The notes under the pieces were generated by a model. It had not been told where the DNA came from. It made no database searches and saw only the letters and a list, made by a program, of their open reading frames with translations. From positions 62,001 through 126,000 of the forward strand of contig NZ_MUHU01000009.1 of the NCBI RefSeq assembly GCF_002105195.1: a stretch of 64,000 nucleotides of DNA, written 5' to 3'. Positions within the stretch are counted from its first letter, which is position 1, and every line of letters begins with the position of its first letter. Below are positions 9,186-17,387 of the stretch, in pieces. The position numbers and the translations under genes were made by a program. The DNA comes from Derxia lacustris. Lineage in GTDB: Bacteria; Pseudomonadota; Gammaproteobacteria; Burkholderiales; Burkholderiaceae_E.

Positions 9186-9959
9186 TCAGGGTTTGTTGGT
9201 GGTGTTTGAACTATCTAATATTTCTCTTAGTTCTTCAATTGAAAAGGGCGGATCGCTCCTGTGTAACATCGCATGGCAGTTTGGGCAAACGGGTCGGAGT
9301 TCGTTAATCGGATCAATCTTGTGCTGCTGGCTGTTCCTAGAAATTGGCGTTAGATGATGGACGTGAATAAACTTGGCGCCAATTTTAGCGCCAAATTTTG
9401 ATTCGAAGTTAAAACCACAAACGACACAGTCGTATCCATGGTGGTTTAAGCATGCCGCTCTAGCTTCGGAACTTCGTTCATATGCATTTACGATCACGCG
9501 CTTCGTAGCTCCCTCAACATATTTCTCAACTTCATCTGGGTATTCATTGTTTCCGCCAAATACCCTAGTGGAAATGGACATCGAGTCCAATTCTATTAAC
9601 CAGTACGTTCTTCTTTTGTTTGAAGGTGAAATTTCCAGTTCTGCGCATAAACTCAAGTACGCATTCTCGACGTCTTCGCTGTCTGCTGGTTTGCCAAGGT
9701 GCTTTGTGATTGTTGGGGTGGTTTGCTTTCCGTCTTTTCCTGAGAATGCATCATGCTTCTCTGCTGAGCAATTTATGTAGTCAGCAAAACGACTTGGGGA
9801 GAAGAGAAATTTATCTTTTACGATTCCATAAACAAAAATTTTTCCAAGACGTAGCCGTTCGTAGAAAAACTCACGACGGTATGTATTATGACTATCTCGA
9901 TAACTGTTGAAGGTGATCAAATTTTCAGCGATTTGCTTTTTGGATGTGATGAGTTTCAT
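9186..9959 (-). CDS. HNH endonuclease, putative restriction/defence nuclease
   Basis: 257 residues. The C-terminal half has a complete zinc-bound HNH (beta-beta-alpha-metal) site: CVVC at 178-181, HVHHLTPIS with H199-H202, and CPNCHAMLH at 225-233. The N-terminal 150 residues contain a KFLFSPSRFADYINC and KDGKQTTPTI pattern that often precedes HNH domains in putative restriction-type proteins. A good AAGGA ribosome site precedes the ATG. It resembles McrA-like modification-dependent or other host-defence HNH nucleases, but target specificity cannot be read from the sequence. It is the first gene of a probable two-gene operon in the low-GC island. Confidence 0.85.
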   Translation of the reverse strand: MKLITSKKQIAENLITFNSYRDSHNTYRREFFYERLRLGKIFVYGIVKDKFLFSPSRFADYINCSAEKHDAFSGKDGKQTTPTITKHLGKPADSEDVENAYLSLCAELEISPSNKRRTYWLIELDSMSISTRVFGGNNEYPDEVEKYVEGATKRVIVNAYERSSEARAACLNHHGYDCVVCGFNFESKFGAKIGAKFIHVHHLTPISRNSQQHKIDPINELRPVCPNCHAMLHRSDPPFSIEELREILDSSNTTNKP

Positions 9960-10034
9960 GCCGTTCCTTGATCGGTTGAAGATGTCAATTAAAATCCTGA
10001 TCGGGAATTTTAAGGCCTGCCAGAAATTCTGTGT

Positions 10035-10247
10035 TCAAGGTGCGCGATGCTGTGAGGCCTTGTCAGATTTCGCTCGCTCAACCGCAGGGTTTGGGGACAA
10101 GCCACGTGACAACCGGAAAGCGACCCATGCAACCATCGCCACGATTAGCCCACCGAGGGCAAGAAGAACGAACTCGCTTAGCCAATAAATGGTTGGCATC
10201 GGAGACCGAAACATGGCCGATATGCCGGGATAGCGGGCACAGGACAC
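10035..10247 (-). CDS. Small single-pass membrane protein (tentative)
   Basis: Up to 70 residues from a GTG at 10247; internal ATGs at residues 12 and 17 are alternative starts. One strong hydrophobic segment (residues about 21-45) precedes a basic tail (FRLSRGLSPNPAVERAKSDK). It lies 6 bases after the preceding small membrane ORF, on the same strand. The tail resembles C-termini I associate with many short hypothetical proteins in betaproteobacterial cassette-like DNA; that link is a memory-based impression. No function is assigned. Confidence 0.4.
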   Translation of the reverse strand: MSCARYPGISAMFRSPMPTIYWLSEFVLLALGGLIVAMVAWVAFRLSRGLSPNPAVERAKSDKASQHRAP

Positions 10248-10253
10248 GGCCGG

Positions 10254-10592
10254 TCAAAAGGCCTTTGATGCACTCAGCAAGAAGCACAAGCCAAAATCCG
10301 AGCGTGAAAATTGCGGCCCGAATAATTCAATTTGGCGCTTGCGACTGGAGTGGGGCATCGTGAATAGCCACAGCGCTTGCCAAGCCAAGGCGGCCAGACT
10401 TGCGATCAACTTCAGCGCGCTGACGAAGCCAAAAAGCAGGAGAATCACCAGCCAAATCGTTTCCGTCTCGGAGGAAGGCTGACGAAGTGATTTGACAATA
10501 TAGAAAGCTGCGACACAGTCCAAAACAGTCAGCAAATACATGGCTGCGCGTCTTGCGGCGACTATCAATTGACCGAAGTTGGTATTGGGCAA
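10254..10592 (-). CDS. Small membrane protein with probable TTG start
   Basis: 112 residues if translation begins at the TTG at 10590-10592. That codon has an AGGAG site 6 bases upstream (10599-10603), the best ribosome site in this frame. The longer ATG frame from 10727 would overlap the end of the BisC gene and adds non-hydrophobic residues. Two hydrophobic stretches are visible (MYLLTVLDCVAAFYIV and IWLVILLLFGFVSALKL), then a basic C-terminal segment. No family was recognised. It belongs to the low-GC island and is followed 6 bases later by another small membrane ORF. Confidence 0.5.
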   Translation of the reverse strand: MPNTNFGQLIVAARRAAMYLLTVLDCVAAFYIVKSLRQPSSETETIWLVILLLFGFVSALKLIASLAALAWQALWLFTMPHSSRKRQIELFGPQFSRSDFGLCFLLSASKAF

Positions 10593-10710
10593 GATTGACT
10601 CCTGGCAAAGCCCTTGCAATTTGAGTTGTACAGCGTGCCCGCAGCAGTCCTGTTTGTCGATCTTGGCGACCGTTGGGATCGCGAAATTAGGGTCAATTCC
10701 TTGCGTCTGA

Positions 10711-13044
10711 TTAACGAATGCCGGCAAGTTGCCCGATTAACAACTCCGGCGGCCCAAACACCCGCACCCCCGGCACCTCCCCGCGCCAAGCCTCCACCTC
10801 CACCAGACAGCTCTGCGCCGAACACCCCTGCGAGAACGCCGAGCACGCCACGTCCTGCGTCAGCACATTGGGGTTGCCATGCGCCTCGACCCCGCCAAAC
10901 TCCGCCCCGGCCGGATCGAACCACGCCCCGGTCGACAGCCGCGCCACGCCGCGCATCACCCCATCGCTCAGCCGCGCCGCCGCCACGCAGGCACCACGGT
11001 CGTTGAACACCCGCACCAGCTGCCCGTCGGCAATGCCGCGCGCCGCCGCATCGGCCGGATGCAGCGTGATCGGCTCGCGGCCGTCGATGCGGTCGGCCTG
11101 GCTCAGCGCCGAATGGTCGAGCTGGCTGTGCAGCTTGTTGGCCGGCTGGTCGCTGATGAGATGCAGCGGAAAGCGCCTGGCCAGCGCCGCGCCCAGCCAT
11201 TCGCCCGGCGCGCGCCAGCGCGGATGCGGCGCGAAGCCGGTGTGCGCAAACGCCGCCAGCGTCGGCGAGCAGAGCTCGATCAGCCCGCTGTCGCTCGGCA
11301 GCGGATGCTTGAACGGATCGGCGCGAAAGCGCGTCAGCAGCGTGGCGCGCGGTGGCGCGGCCTGGGCAAAGTCGATCAGCCCGCGCTCCACGAACATGTC
11401 GTAGCCGGGCAGGCGTACGCCGGCTTCGGCGGCGCGCGGGCGGCATTCCTCGTACATCCAGCGCAGCCAGCCTTCGGTGCTGCGGCCTTCGGTGAAGGCG
11501 GCCTCGAAGCCGAGCCGCCGCGCCAGCCCGGCCAGGATGGCGTGGTCGTCGCGCGCCTCGCCCTGGGGCGGGATCACCGGGCGCATCGCCACCATGTGAC
11601 CCTCGCGCGACGAGAAGCCGATGTCGGCGCGCTCCAGCGTGGTGGTGGCCGGCAGCACCACGTCGGCATGGCGCGCGGCCGGGGTCCAGAACTGCTCATG
11701 CGCCACGATGCTGTCGGGCAGCTGCCAGGCGCGCACCAGCCGGTTCAGATCCTGGTGATGATGAAAGGGATTGCCGCCGGCCCAGTGCACATAGCGGATG
11801 TGCGGATAGCGATGGCGGCCGCCGTTGTACTCGAACGGCGCGCCGGGGTCGAACAGCATGTCGGCCAGCCGCGCCACCGGGATGAAGGCGCTGACCGCAT
11901 TGCGCCCCTGCAGCAGCGTCGGCCCGTGAAACTTGGGCCCGCGATAGCCGATGCCGTTGACCGCGCCATAGGCCAGCGCCAGTCCGCCGCCGGGCAGGCC
12001 GATCTGGCCCAGCAGCGCCGCCAGCGCTGTCGCGGCCCAGTAGGGCTGCTCGCCATGCTCGGCGCGTTGCAGCGACCAGGCCACGTTGATGAGCGTGCGC
12101 TCGGCGCCGATCTCGCGCGCCAGCCGCTCGATGCGCCCGGCCGGCACGCCAGTGATGTCGGCGGCCCAGCGCGGATCCTTCGGCTGGCCGTCGTCGAGGC
12201 CGAGCACATGATCGGCAAACCGCTCGAAGCCGATGCAATGGCTTGCAAGAAATGCCCGGTCGTGGCGGCCCTGCACGATCAGTTCATGCGCCAGCGCCAG
12301 CATCAGCGCGGTGTCGCTGTTGGGCCGCAGCGCAATCCATTCGGCGAAGGCCGGCTGCACGCTGCCGTCGCCGAAGTCGTCGCGCGTGGGGCTGATGTTG
12401 ATGAAGCGGCAGCCGCGCGCCGCCATGCGGCCGAGCGCGCCGCGCAGTTCATGCCGGCCGGCGCCGCCCGGATCGATCTGGGCATTGCGCGCCGGAATGC
12501 CGCCAAAGCTGACGAACAGCCGGGTGTGCGCCTCCAGCGTGGCCCAGTCGTCATGGTTGGCTTGCAGCGTGTCCATGTCGGCCAGGATGTGCGGCATCAG
12601 CACGCGCGCCGCGCCCAGGCTGTAGCTGTCGGTGCTGCGCACATAGCCGCCGGCCAGGTTCAAAAAGCGGTGCAGCTGGCTCTGCGCATGATGAAAGCGC
12701 CCGGCGCTGGCCCAGCCATAGCTGCCGCCGTAGATGGCCTCGTTGCCGTGCTCGCGCCGCACCCGCGCGATCTCGGCCGCCACCAGATCGAGCGCGGTAT
12801 CCCAGTCCACTTCCACAAACGGCTCCTGGCCGCGCGCGCCCCGGGCCGGGCCGGGGCCGTGCTCCAGCCAGCCGCGCCGCACCGCCGGCCGCGCGACGCG
12901 CAGCGGCCCCTGGCTGGCGGCCAGCGCATGCGCGCCGATGGGCGAAGGGTCGGGATCGTCGCGCCAGGCGTGCAGCTGCGGCGTGCCGTCGCGTGCGCAG
13001 GCGACTTGCTGAATGCCCCAGTGGGCGGCGGTGTAGTGCGGCAT
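10711..13044 (-). CDS. bisC: Molybdopterin-dependent sulfoxide reductase (BisC/TorZ-type)
   Basis: 777 residues, the usual length for biotin/methionine sulfoxide reductases. The N-terminal AAHWGIQQV, the molybdenum-proximal serine region (STDSYSLGAARV), HWAGGNPFHHHQD, and the C-terminal molydopterin dinucleotide-binding fold with DQPANKLHSQ all fit the DMSO reductase family. There is no twin-arginine signal, so the enzyme is probably cytoplasmic like BisC and reduces S-oxides such as methionine or biotin sulfoxide. The start at MPHYTAAHW follows the family N-terminus. A strong hairpin terminator lies between it and the upstream TonB receptor, so it probably has its own promoter or depends on readthrough. 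Confidence 0.85.
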   Translation of the reverse strand: MPHYTAAHWGIQQVACARDGTPQLHAWRDDPDPSPIGAHALAASQGPLRVARPAVRRGWLEHGPGPARGARGQEPFVEVDWDTALDLVAAEIARVRREHGNEAIYGGSYGWASAGRFHHAQSQLHRFLNLAGGYVRSTDSYSLGAARVLMPHILADMDTLQANHDDWATLEAHTRLFVSFGGIPARNAQIDPGGAGRHELRGALGRMAARGCRFINISPTRDDFGDGSVQPAFAEWIALRPNSDTALMLALAHELIVQGRHDRAFLASHCIGFERFADHVLGLDDGQPKDPRWAADITGVPAGRIERLAREIGAERTLINVAWSLQRAEHGEQPYWAATALAALLGQIGLPGGGLALAYGAVNGIGYRGPKFHGPTLLQGRNAVSAFIPVARLADMLFDPGAPFEYNGGRHRYPHIRYVHWAGGNPFHHHQDLNRLVRAWQLPDSIVAHEQFWTPAARHADVVLPATTTLERADIGFSSREGHMVAMRPVIPPQGEARDDHAILAGLARRLGFEAAFTEGRSTEGWLRWMYEECRPRAAEAGVRLPGYDMFVERGLIDFAQAAPPRATLLTRFRADPFKHPLPSDSGLIELCSPTLAAFAHTGFAPHPRWRAPGEWLGAALARRFPLHLISDQPANKLHSQLDHSALSQADRIDGREPITLHPADAAARGIADGQLVRVFNDRGACVAAARLSDGVMRGVARLSTGAWFDPAGAEFGGVEAHGNPNVLTQDVACSAFSQGCSAQSCLVEVEAWRGEVPGVRVFGPPELLIGQLAGIR

Positions 13045-13057
13045 GACGCCTCGAACG

Positions 13058-13096
13058 AAAAAAGGCCCGCTCCGGCCGACCTGGTCCGGAGCGGGC
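13058..13096 (-). terminator. Intrinsic terminator after TonB receptor 2
   Basis: An 11-bp perfect stem (13065-13075 with 13086-13096, GCCCGCTCCGG) encloses a 10-base loop. Read on the minus strand it is followed directly by six T residues (13058-13063). This is a textbook Rho-independent terminator for the receptor gene, placed just before the BisC start at 13044. Confidence 0.88.
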
Positions 13097-13148
13097 AAAC
13101 ACGCGCAGGGGATGCGCGAGCAGATGGGGACCGGCGCGCTGCCGTCGT

Positions 13149-15659
13149 TCAGAAGTCGTAGGCGAGCTTCGTGTACCAGAAGCCCCCGGCCGGCGAGAAC
13201 GGCGACGGGCCGTACAGGAAGGCCGCCACGCCGGTGTTCGCATCGAGGATGCCGGTCTTGGTCGGCCGCACGTCGAACAGATTGGTCGCGCCGACGCTGA
13301 CCTTGACCCCGCCACGGAAGGCATAGGTGATGTCCAGATCGGTGATCCAGCGCGCGCCGAAGTCGAGGTCCTGCGCCTTGTTCTCGGTGCGCTGCCAGGT
13401 GTAGCTGCCGTAGCGCGTGCCTTGCAGATTCACGTCGAAGGCGTCGATGAACCAGCGCCCGCCGAGGATCAGCTTGTTGTGCGGATTGGCCACCGTCAGG
13501 TCGCCCTGGGCCGAGCGGCCGTACCAGACGTTGTTGCCGCCGGCATTGGCGCCGAGCGAGGAAATCTGCGACGGCGTGGCGCGGATCTTGGTGATCTCGG
13601 TCTCGTTGTAGTTGAAGCCGACATTCCAGCGCACGGTGCCGAAGCGGCCGTAGTCCTGCGTGGTGTCGGCCACCAGATCGAGGCCGGTGCTGCGCGTGTC
13701 GACGCCGTTGGCGAAGTACTGCACCCACTCGGTACCGGTCAGGCCGGCGGCCTGCAACACCGGCGCAAAGGCCGGGCCGTACAGGTAGCCGGTGCGCACG
13801 ATGCGGTCCTTGATGTCGATGCGATAGCCGTCGAGCGTGATGTTTGTGCCGCGCTCCGGCGTCCAGGCCAGGCCCAGGCCGGCGTTGCGCGACTTCTCGG
13901 GCTTGAGGTCCTGCGCGCCGAGCGCACGGGCCAGGGCCGAGTCGTTGCGCAGCACCTTCGACAGGCTCGGCACCACATTGCCGGCGGCATCGATGTTGGT
14001 GCGGTTGTCGGTCTGCGCATAGCCGATCTGCGTCAGCGACGGCGCGCGAAAGCCGGTGCCCACGGTGCCGCGCACCGCCAGTTCGGGCGTGAGTTCAAAG
14101 CGCGAATTGAGCTTGCCGCTGATGGTGTTGCCGGCGCTGTCGTCGTAATGCTCGCCGCGCACCGCCACGTCGACGAACCAGCGCTCGGTCGGGTTGAAGC
14201 CCACGTCGCCATAGGCCGCGAACACGCCGCGCCGCAGCCGCGCCTCGTCGGCGGCGGTGAGCACCACCGCGCCCTGGGCGCCGAGCGAGGCCAGCTTGCC
14301 GACATTGGGATTGCCGTCCTGGTCGCCGGCCTTGATGACATAGCCGCCGTTGACCGAGCCGAGCGGATCGCCGGCAAAGGTGCTGAAACGGTCGACGCGG
14401 AATTCGGCGCCGGCCGAGATCTGCACCGGCTTTTTCAGGCCCAGATCGAAGGCGCGCGTGAAGTCGAGGTTGTTGGTGAACTGGTCGAACTGGTAGGTGG
14501 CCAGATTGCCGAAGCGCGTCGGCGACGTGGGCCCGAGCGACGGGTTGATGGTGAGGTCGCTGTACTGGCGCACGCGGTTGCGGCCGTAGGACGTGCTCGC
14601 ATCCCAGCTCCAGCCGGCGCTCAGACCCTTGGCGCCGGCCACCAGCTGCCAGTCGGTCTCGCCCGAGTTGTTGAGCGGGAAGTAGCCGTTGGGAAACACC
14701 GACGAGAACGAGGCCGTGCCGTTGGGCCGGCGGTAGTTGTTGCCCATCTCGGTGTAGCGCTTGCCCAGCGTGCCGAACGAATACAGCTTGAGCGTGGCAT
14801 CGAGCGGCAGCTCGGCATTGAAGGCGACATTGCCGGCGCGGATCTCGGGATCGCCGTTGTGGGCGGCGTCGCCGTTCCAGGCCGCGTTGCGCGGATCGCT
14901 GGCGGGCGCGTAGGCGATGCGGTTGCTGGCCGGGAAGTTCCACCAGGCCATGCCGCGCTGGCGCGCATCGGCGCTCAGATGCAGGAAGCCGCCATCCTCG
15001 CCGAGCGCGAGGCCGTAGTCGGCTTCGGCGCGGGTCGCGTCGAGGTCGCCGCTGCCGCCGTAGAGCTGGCCGTAGCTGGCCGCCACATGGCCGCCGGCGG
15101 CGCCGTTCTTGAGCACCACGTTGATGACGCCGGCCACCGCATCCGAGCCGTATTGCGCGGCGGCGCTGTCCTTGAGCACCTCGATGTGATCGACCGCGCT
15201 GAGCGGAATCTGGTCCAGGTCGACCGCATTCACGCCGCTGGTGTCGCCGCCGCCGTTGGTCAGCAGCGAGCTGTTGTGGCGCCGCTTGCCGTTGACCAGC
15301 ACCAGCGTGTAGGCCGGGCCCAGGCCGCGATTGCTGATCGGCCGCACGATGGAATTGACGCCGGCCTGGTTGGTGCCGAAGTTGACCGACGGCAGCAGCT
15401 TGGAGATGGCTTCGCTCAGCTCGGCGCGGCCGGTGCGTACCAGCTGGTCGCCGCCGATCACGTCGATGGGCGCCGGGCTGTCGGCCACGGTGCGCTGCTC
15501 GCCGCGCACGCCGGTGGTCACGACCACGTCCTGCACATTGCCGTAGGACTGGCCGCCGGTGGCTTGTGCCAGCGCGGCCGCCATCGGGGTGAGCGCGAGC
15601 GCGGCGACGGGAATCCAGCGCGCGGCACGGCGGGGCCGGAGGGGCGTTTGGGGCTTCAT
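13149..15659 (-). CDS. TonB-dependent outer-membrane receptor (paralogue of 5008-7482)
   Basis: 836 residues from MKPQTPLRP, chosen because it begins the signal peptide (cleavage near AAALAQA) and has an AGGAAC site upstream; a longer frame to 15722 adds no signal-like sequence. Plug motifs mirror the first receptor: VQDVVVTTGVRGEQRT, ADSPAPIDVI, LVLVNGKRRHNSS and VAGVINVVLKN. The barrel ends in the canonical phenylalanine (TKLAYDF). It should transport a substrate chemically related to that of the first receptor, perhaps an organosulfur compound given the setting. It is followed by a clear terminator and preceded by a good sigma-70 promoter. Confidence 0.93.
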   Translation of the reverse strand: MKPQTPLRPRRAARWIPVAALALTPMAAALAQATGGQSYGNVQDVVVTTGVRGEQRTVADSPAPIDVIGGDQLVRTGRAELSEAISKLLPSVNFGTNQAGVNSIVRPISNRGLGPAYTLVLVNGKRRHNSSLLTNGGGDTSGVNAVDLDQIPLSAVDHIEVLKDSAAAQYGSDAVAGVINVVLKNGAAGGHVAASYGQLYGGSGDLDATRAEADYGLALGEDGGFLHLSADARQRGMAWWNFPASNRIAYAPASDPRNAAWNGDAAHNGDPEIRAGNVAFNAELPLDATLKLYSFGTLGKRYTEMGNNYRRPNGTASFSSVFPNGYFPLNNSGETDWQLVAGAKGLSAGWSWDASTSYGRNRVRQYSDLTINPSLGPTSPTRFGNLATYQFDQFTNNLDFTRAFDLGLKKPVQISAGAEFRVDRFSTFAGDPLGSVNGGYVIKAGDQDGNPNVGKLASLGAQGAVVLTAADEARLRRGVFAAYGDVGFNPTERWFVDVAVRGEHYDDSAGNTISGKLNSRFELTPELAVRGTVGTGFRAPSLTQIGYAQTDNRTNIDAAGNVVPSLSKVLRNDSALARALGAQDLKPEKSRNAGLGLAWTPERGTNITLDGYRIDIKDRIVRTGYLYGPAFAPVLQAAGLTGTEWVQYFANGVDTRSTGLDLVADTTQDYGRFGTVRWNVGFNYNETEITKIRATPSQISSLGANAGGNNVWYGRSAQGDLTVANPHNKLILGGRWFIDAFDVNLQGTRYGSYTWQRTENKAQDLDFGARWITDLDITYAFRGGVKVSVGATNLFDVRPTKTGILDANTGVAAFLYGPSPFSPAGGFWYTKLAYDF

Positions 15660-15721
15660 CTTGTTGGGTTCCTGATCTTTGTGAGTACGGCCGAGCCCGC
15701 ACCCTAAAGAGGAAGCCAACA

Positions 15722-15750
15722 TTTATAAAGCGCATGATGTGAATAAGCAA
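15722..15750 (-). promoter_or_regulatory. Sigma-70 promoter for TonB receptor 2
   Basis: On the minus strand, TTGCTT (15745-15750) and TATAAA (15722-15727) are separated by 17 bases. This is a good housekeeping promoter, about 60-65 bases upstream of the receptor ATG at 15659. Confidence 0.6.
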
Positions 15751-16069
15751 ATATGCGCGATGTGGTTTGCAACGCGGATCGGCCTGGGCTGGGTGCCAGT
15801 GCGCATCGACGCCGAAATGCCGCTGTCTCGCACGGCGATGTCTTCATGCCGGCCGGGCACTTTGGCGGCCGGCCCGCTGGCCAGGCCGATCCGGACCATC
15901 CAGACCGCTGGACCGGCGGGCGGGCAGGCCCGGGCCTCGACAATCGCCGGGCCGCGCCGGCCGGCGCGCGCTGCTGGCAGCCAAGCAGCCTGTCAGCACG
16001 ATGGCGTCAGGGCAGCAGCGCCTTGCCGCCGACGGCATCGGTTCCGGCATGAATGCGGGCTGCGCCCGG

Positions 16070-16085
16070 TGGCATGAATGCTGCC
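16070..16085 (+). promoter_or_regulatory. Sigma-54 (-24/-12) promoter of sfnB operon
   Basis: TGGCATGAATGCTGCC carries GG at 16071-16072 and GC at 16083-16084, separated by exactly 10 bases, and fits the RpoN consensus closely. Predicted transcription start is about 16096, 27 bases before the ATG at 16123. The core is nearly identical to the promoter at 35014-35029. Confidence 0.75.
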
Positions 16086-16122
16086 GCTGACGGGTGTTTC
16101 CGCATCCCTCTGGCAGGCATCC

Positions 16123-17352
16123 ATGACCCAGTCCCTTCCGCTTTCCACCGGCACCGATTACGAAACGCTGGCGGCCCGGTTCCGGCCGATCTTCGCGCGC
16201 ATCGCCGACGGCGCGCTCGACCGCGAGAAGACGCGCACGCTGCCGCACGAGGCCATCGGCTGGCTCAAGCAGGCGGGCTTCGGCGCGGTGCGCGTGCCGC
16301 GCGAGCACGGCGGCGACGGCGCCTCGCTGCCGCAGCTGTTCCGGCTGCTGGTCGAGCTGGGCGAGGCCGACTCGAACCTGCCGCAGGCGCTGCGCGGCCA
16401 TTTCGCGTTTGTCGAAGACAAGCTCAATTCGCATGACGCGGCCGACCGCGAGCTGTGGTTCGGGCGCTTCGTGGCCGGCCAGCTGGTGGGCAACGGCTGG
16501 ACCGAAGTCGGCGCCGTCAAGATCGGCGAGGTCATCACCAAGGTCACGCCGAAGGGCGACGGCTGGGTCGTGAGCGGGCGCAAGTACTACAGCACCGGCA
16601 GCATCTTTGCCGACTGGATCGACACCTATGCCCAGCGCAGCGACACCGGCGCCGACGTGATCGCCGCCGTCAGCACCCATCAGCCCGGCGTGCAGCAATC
16701 CGACGACTGGGACGGCTTCGGCCAGCGCACCACCGGCAGCGGCAGCACGGTGTACGACAACGCCGAGGTGCTGCCCGGCCATGTCACCGACTTCGGCCAG
16801 CGCTTCAAGTACCAGACCGCGTTCTATCAGCTGGTGCTGCTGGCCACGCTGGCCGGCATCGCGCGCGCGGTCGAGCGCGACATCGCGCGCGAGGTGCGCG
16901 AGCGCAAGCGCGTGTTCAGCACCGGCAATGCCGGGGCGGTGGCGCAGGACGTGCAGATCCAGCAGGTGGTGGGCGAGATCGCGGCGGCGGCCTATGCGGC
17001 CGAGGCGATCGCGCTGCGTGCCACCGAGCCGGCGCAACGCGCCTACGAGGCCCGCTTCGGCGGCGACGCGGCGGCCGAGAAGCAGGCCAACATCGACGCC
17101 GAACTCGAATCGGCCAAGGGCCAGATCGTGATCGCCGAGCTGGTGCTGCGTGCCGCCTCGCAACTGTTCAACGCGCTCGGCGCATCGAGCGCCAGCAGCG
17201 CCCGCGCGCTCGACCGTCACTGGCGCAATGCCCGCACCGTCGCCAGCCACAACCCGCTCATCTACAAGGCCCGCATCGTCGGCGACCACGCCATCAACGG
17301 CACCGAGCCGCCCTATGTGTGGCAGATCGGCGCCGGCAAGGGCGCCAACTGA
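16123..17352 (+). CDS. Acyl-CoA dehydrogenase-fold flavin monooxygenase, SfnA/DszC-like
   Basis: 409 residues. The protein has the acyl-CoA dehydrogenase fold: an N-terminal helical domain, a central FMN-binding beta domain (KYYSTGSIFADW, DWDGFGQRTTGSGS) and a C-terminal helical bundle with RHWRNARTVASHNPL. The lack of an obvious acyl-CoA catalytic glutamate and the DWDGFGQRTT motif place it with DszC/SfnB-type FMNH2-dependent oxygenases that act on sulfur compounds. The start at MTQSLPLS is preferred to an earlier in-frame ATG because it lies just downstream of the sigma-54 promoter. It is the first gene of an operon with sfnB and an amidohydrolase. The exact substrate is unknown. Confidence 0.82.
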   Translation: MTQSLPLSTGTDYETLAARFRPIFARIADGALDREKTRTLPHEAIGWLKQAGFGAVRVPREHGGDGASLPQLFRLLVELGEADSNLPQALRGHFAFVEDKLNSHDAADRELWFGRFVAGQLVGNGWTEVGAVKIGEVITKVTPKGDGWVVSGRKYYSTGSIFADWIDTYAQRSDTGADVIAAVSTHQPGVQQSDDWDGFGQRTTGSGSTVYDNAEVLPGHVTDFGQRFKYQTAFYQLVLLATLAGIARAVERDIAREVRERKRVFSTGNAGAVAQDVQIQQVVGEIAAAAYAAEAIALRATEPAQRAYEARFGGDAAAEKQANIDAELESAKGQIVIAELVLRAASQLFNALGASSASSARALDRHWRNARTVASHNPLIYKARIVGDHAINGTEPPYVWQIGAGKGAN

Positions 17353-17387
17353 CGCGCCGCCCCGCCCCCCGCATCCAGGAGAACCGC

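Larger units (their letters stand above)
8400..10710. other. Low-GC genomic island with HNH endonuclease genes
   Basis: Base composition drops abruptly after about 8400 and recovers at the end of the BisC gene near 10710. The coding style inside (AT-rich third positions, many Lys, Asn and Phe codons) is unlike all neighbours, which points to horizontal acquisition. It holds four minus-strand ORFs: two credible genes (9186-9959 and 8521-9153) and two small membrane ORFs (10254-10592 and 10035-10247). No integrase, transposase, tRNA or clear flanking direct repeat was seen, so the insertion mechanism is unknown. Confidence 0.75.
15660..16122. other. Divergent intergenic region, no gene
   Basis: 463 bases between TonB receptor 2 (minus) and the first sulfur monooxygenase-like gene (plus). 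It holds a sigma-70 promoter for the receptor and a sigma-54 promoter for the plus-strand operon. An 11-base direct repeat (GGCATGAATGC at 16046-16056 and 16071-16081) overlaps the sigma-54 site. A TGCTG...CAGCA arrangement lies near 15972-15998. No credible ORF was found. Confidence 0.7.

Noticed and set aside
10593-10727. Upstream extension of the small membrane ORF to an ATG at 10727
   Set aside because: It overlaps the end of bisC, has no ribosome site and adds non-conserved residues; the TTG at 10592 has AGGAG at good spacing.
10879-15707. Two long plus-strand frames opposite bisC and TonB receptor 2
   Set aside because: Shadow frames; composition is low-complexity and the minus-strand proteins are complete.
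16046-16060. First GGCATGAATGC copy as an active sigma-54 promoter
   Set aside because: The distance from GG to the next GC is 11 bases, not 10; the copy at 16071 fits.
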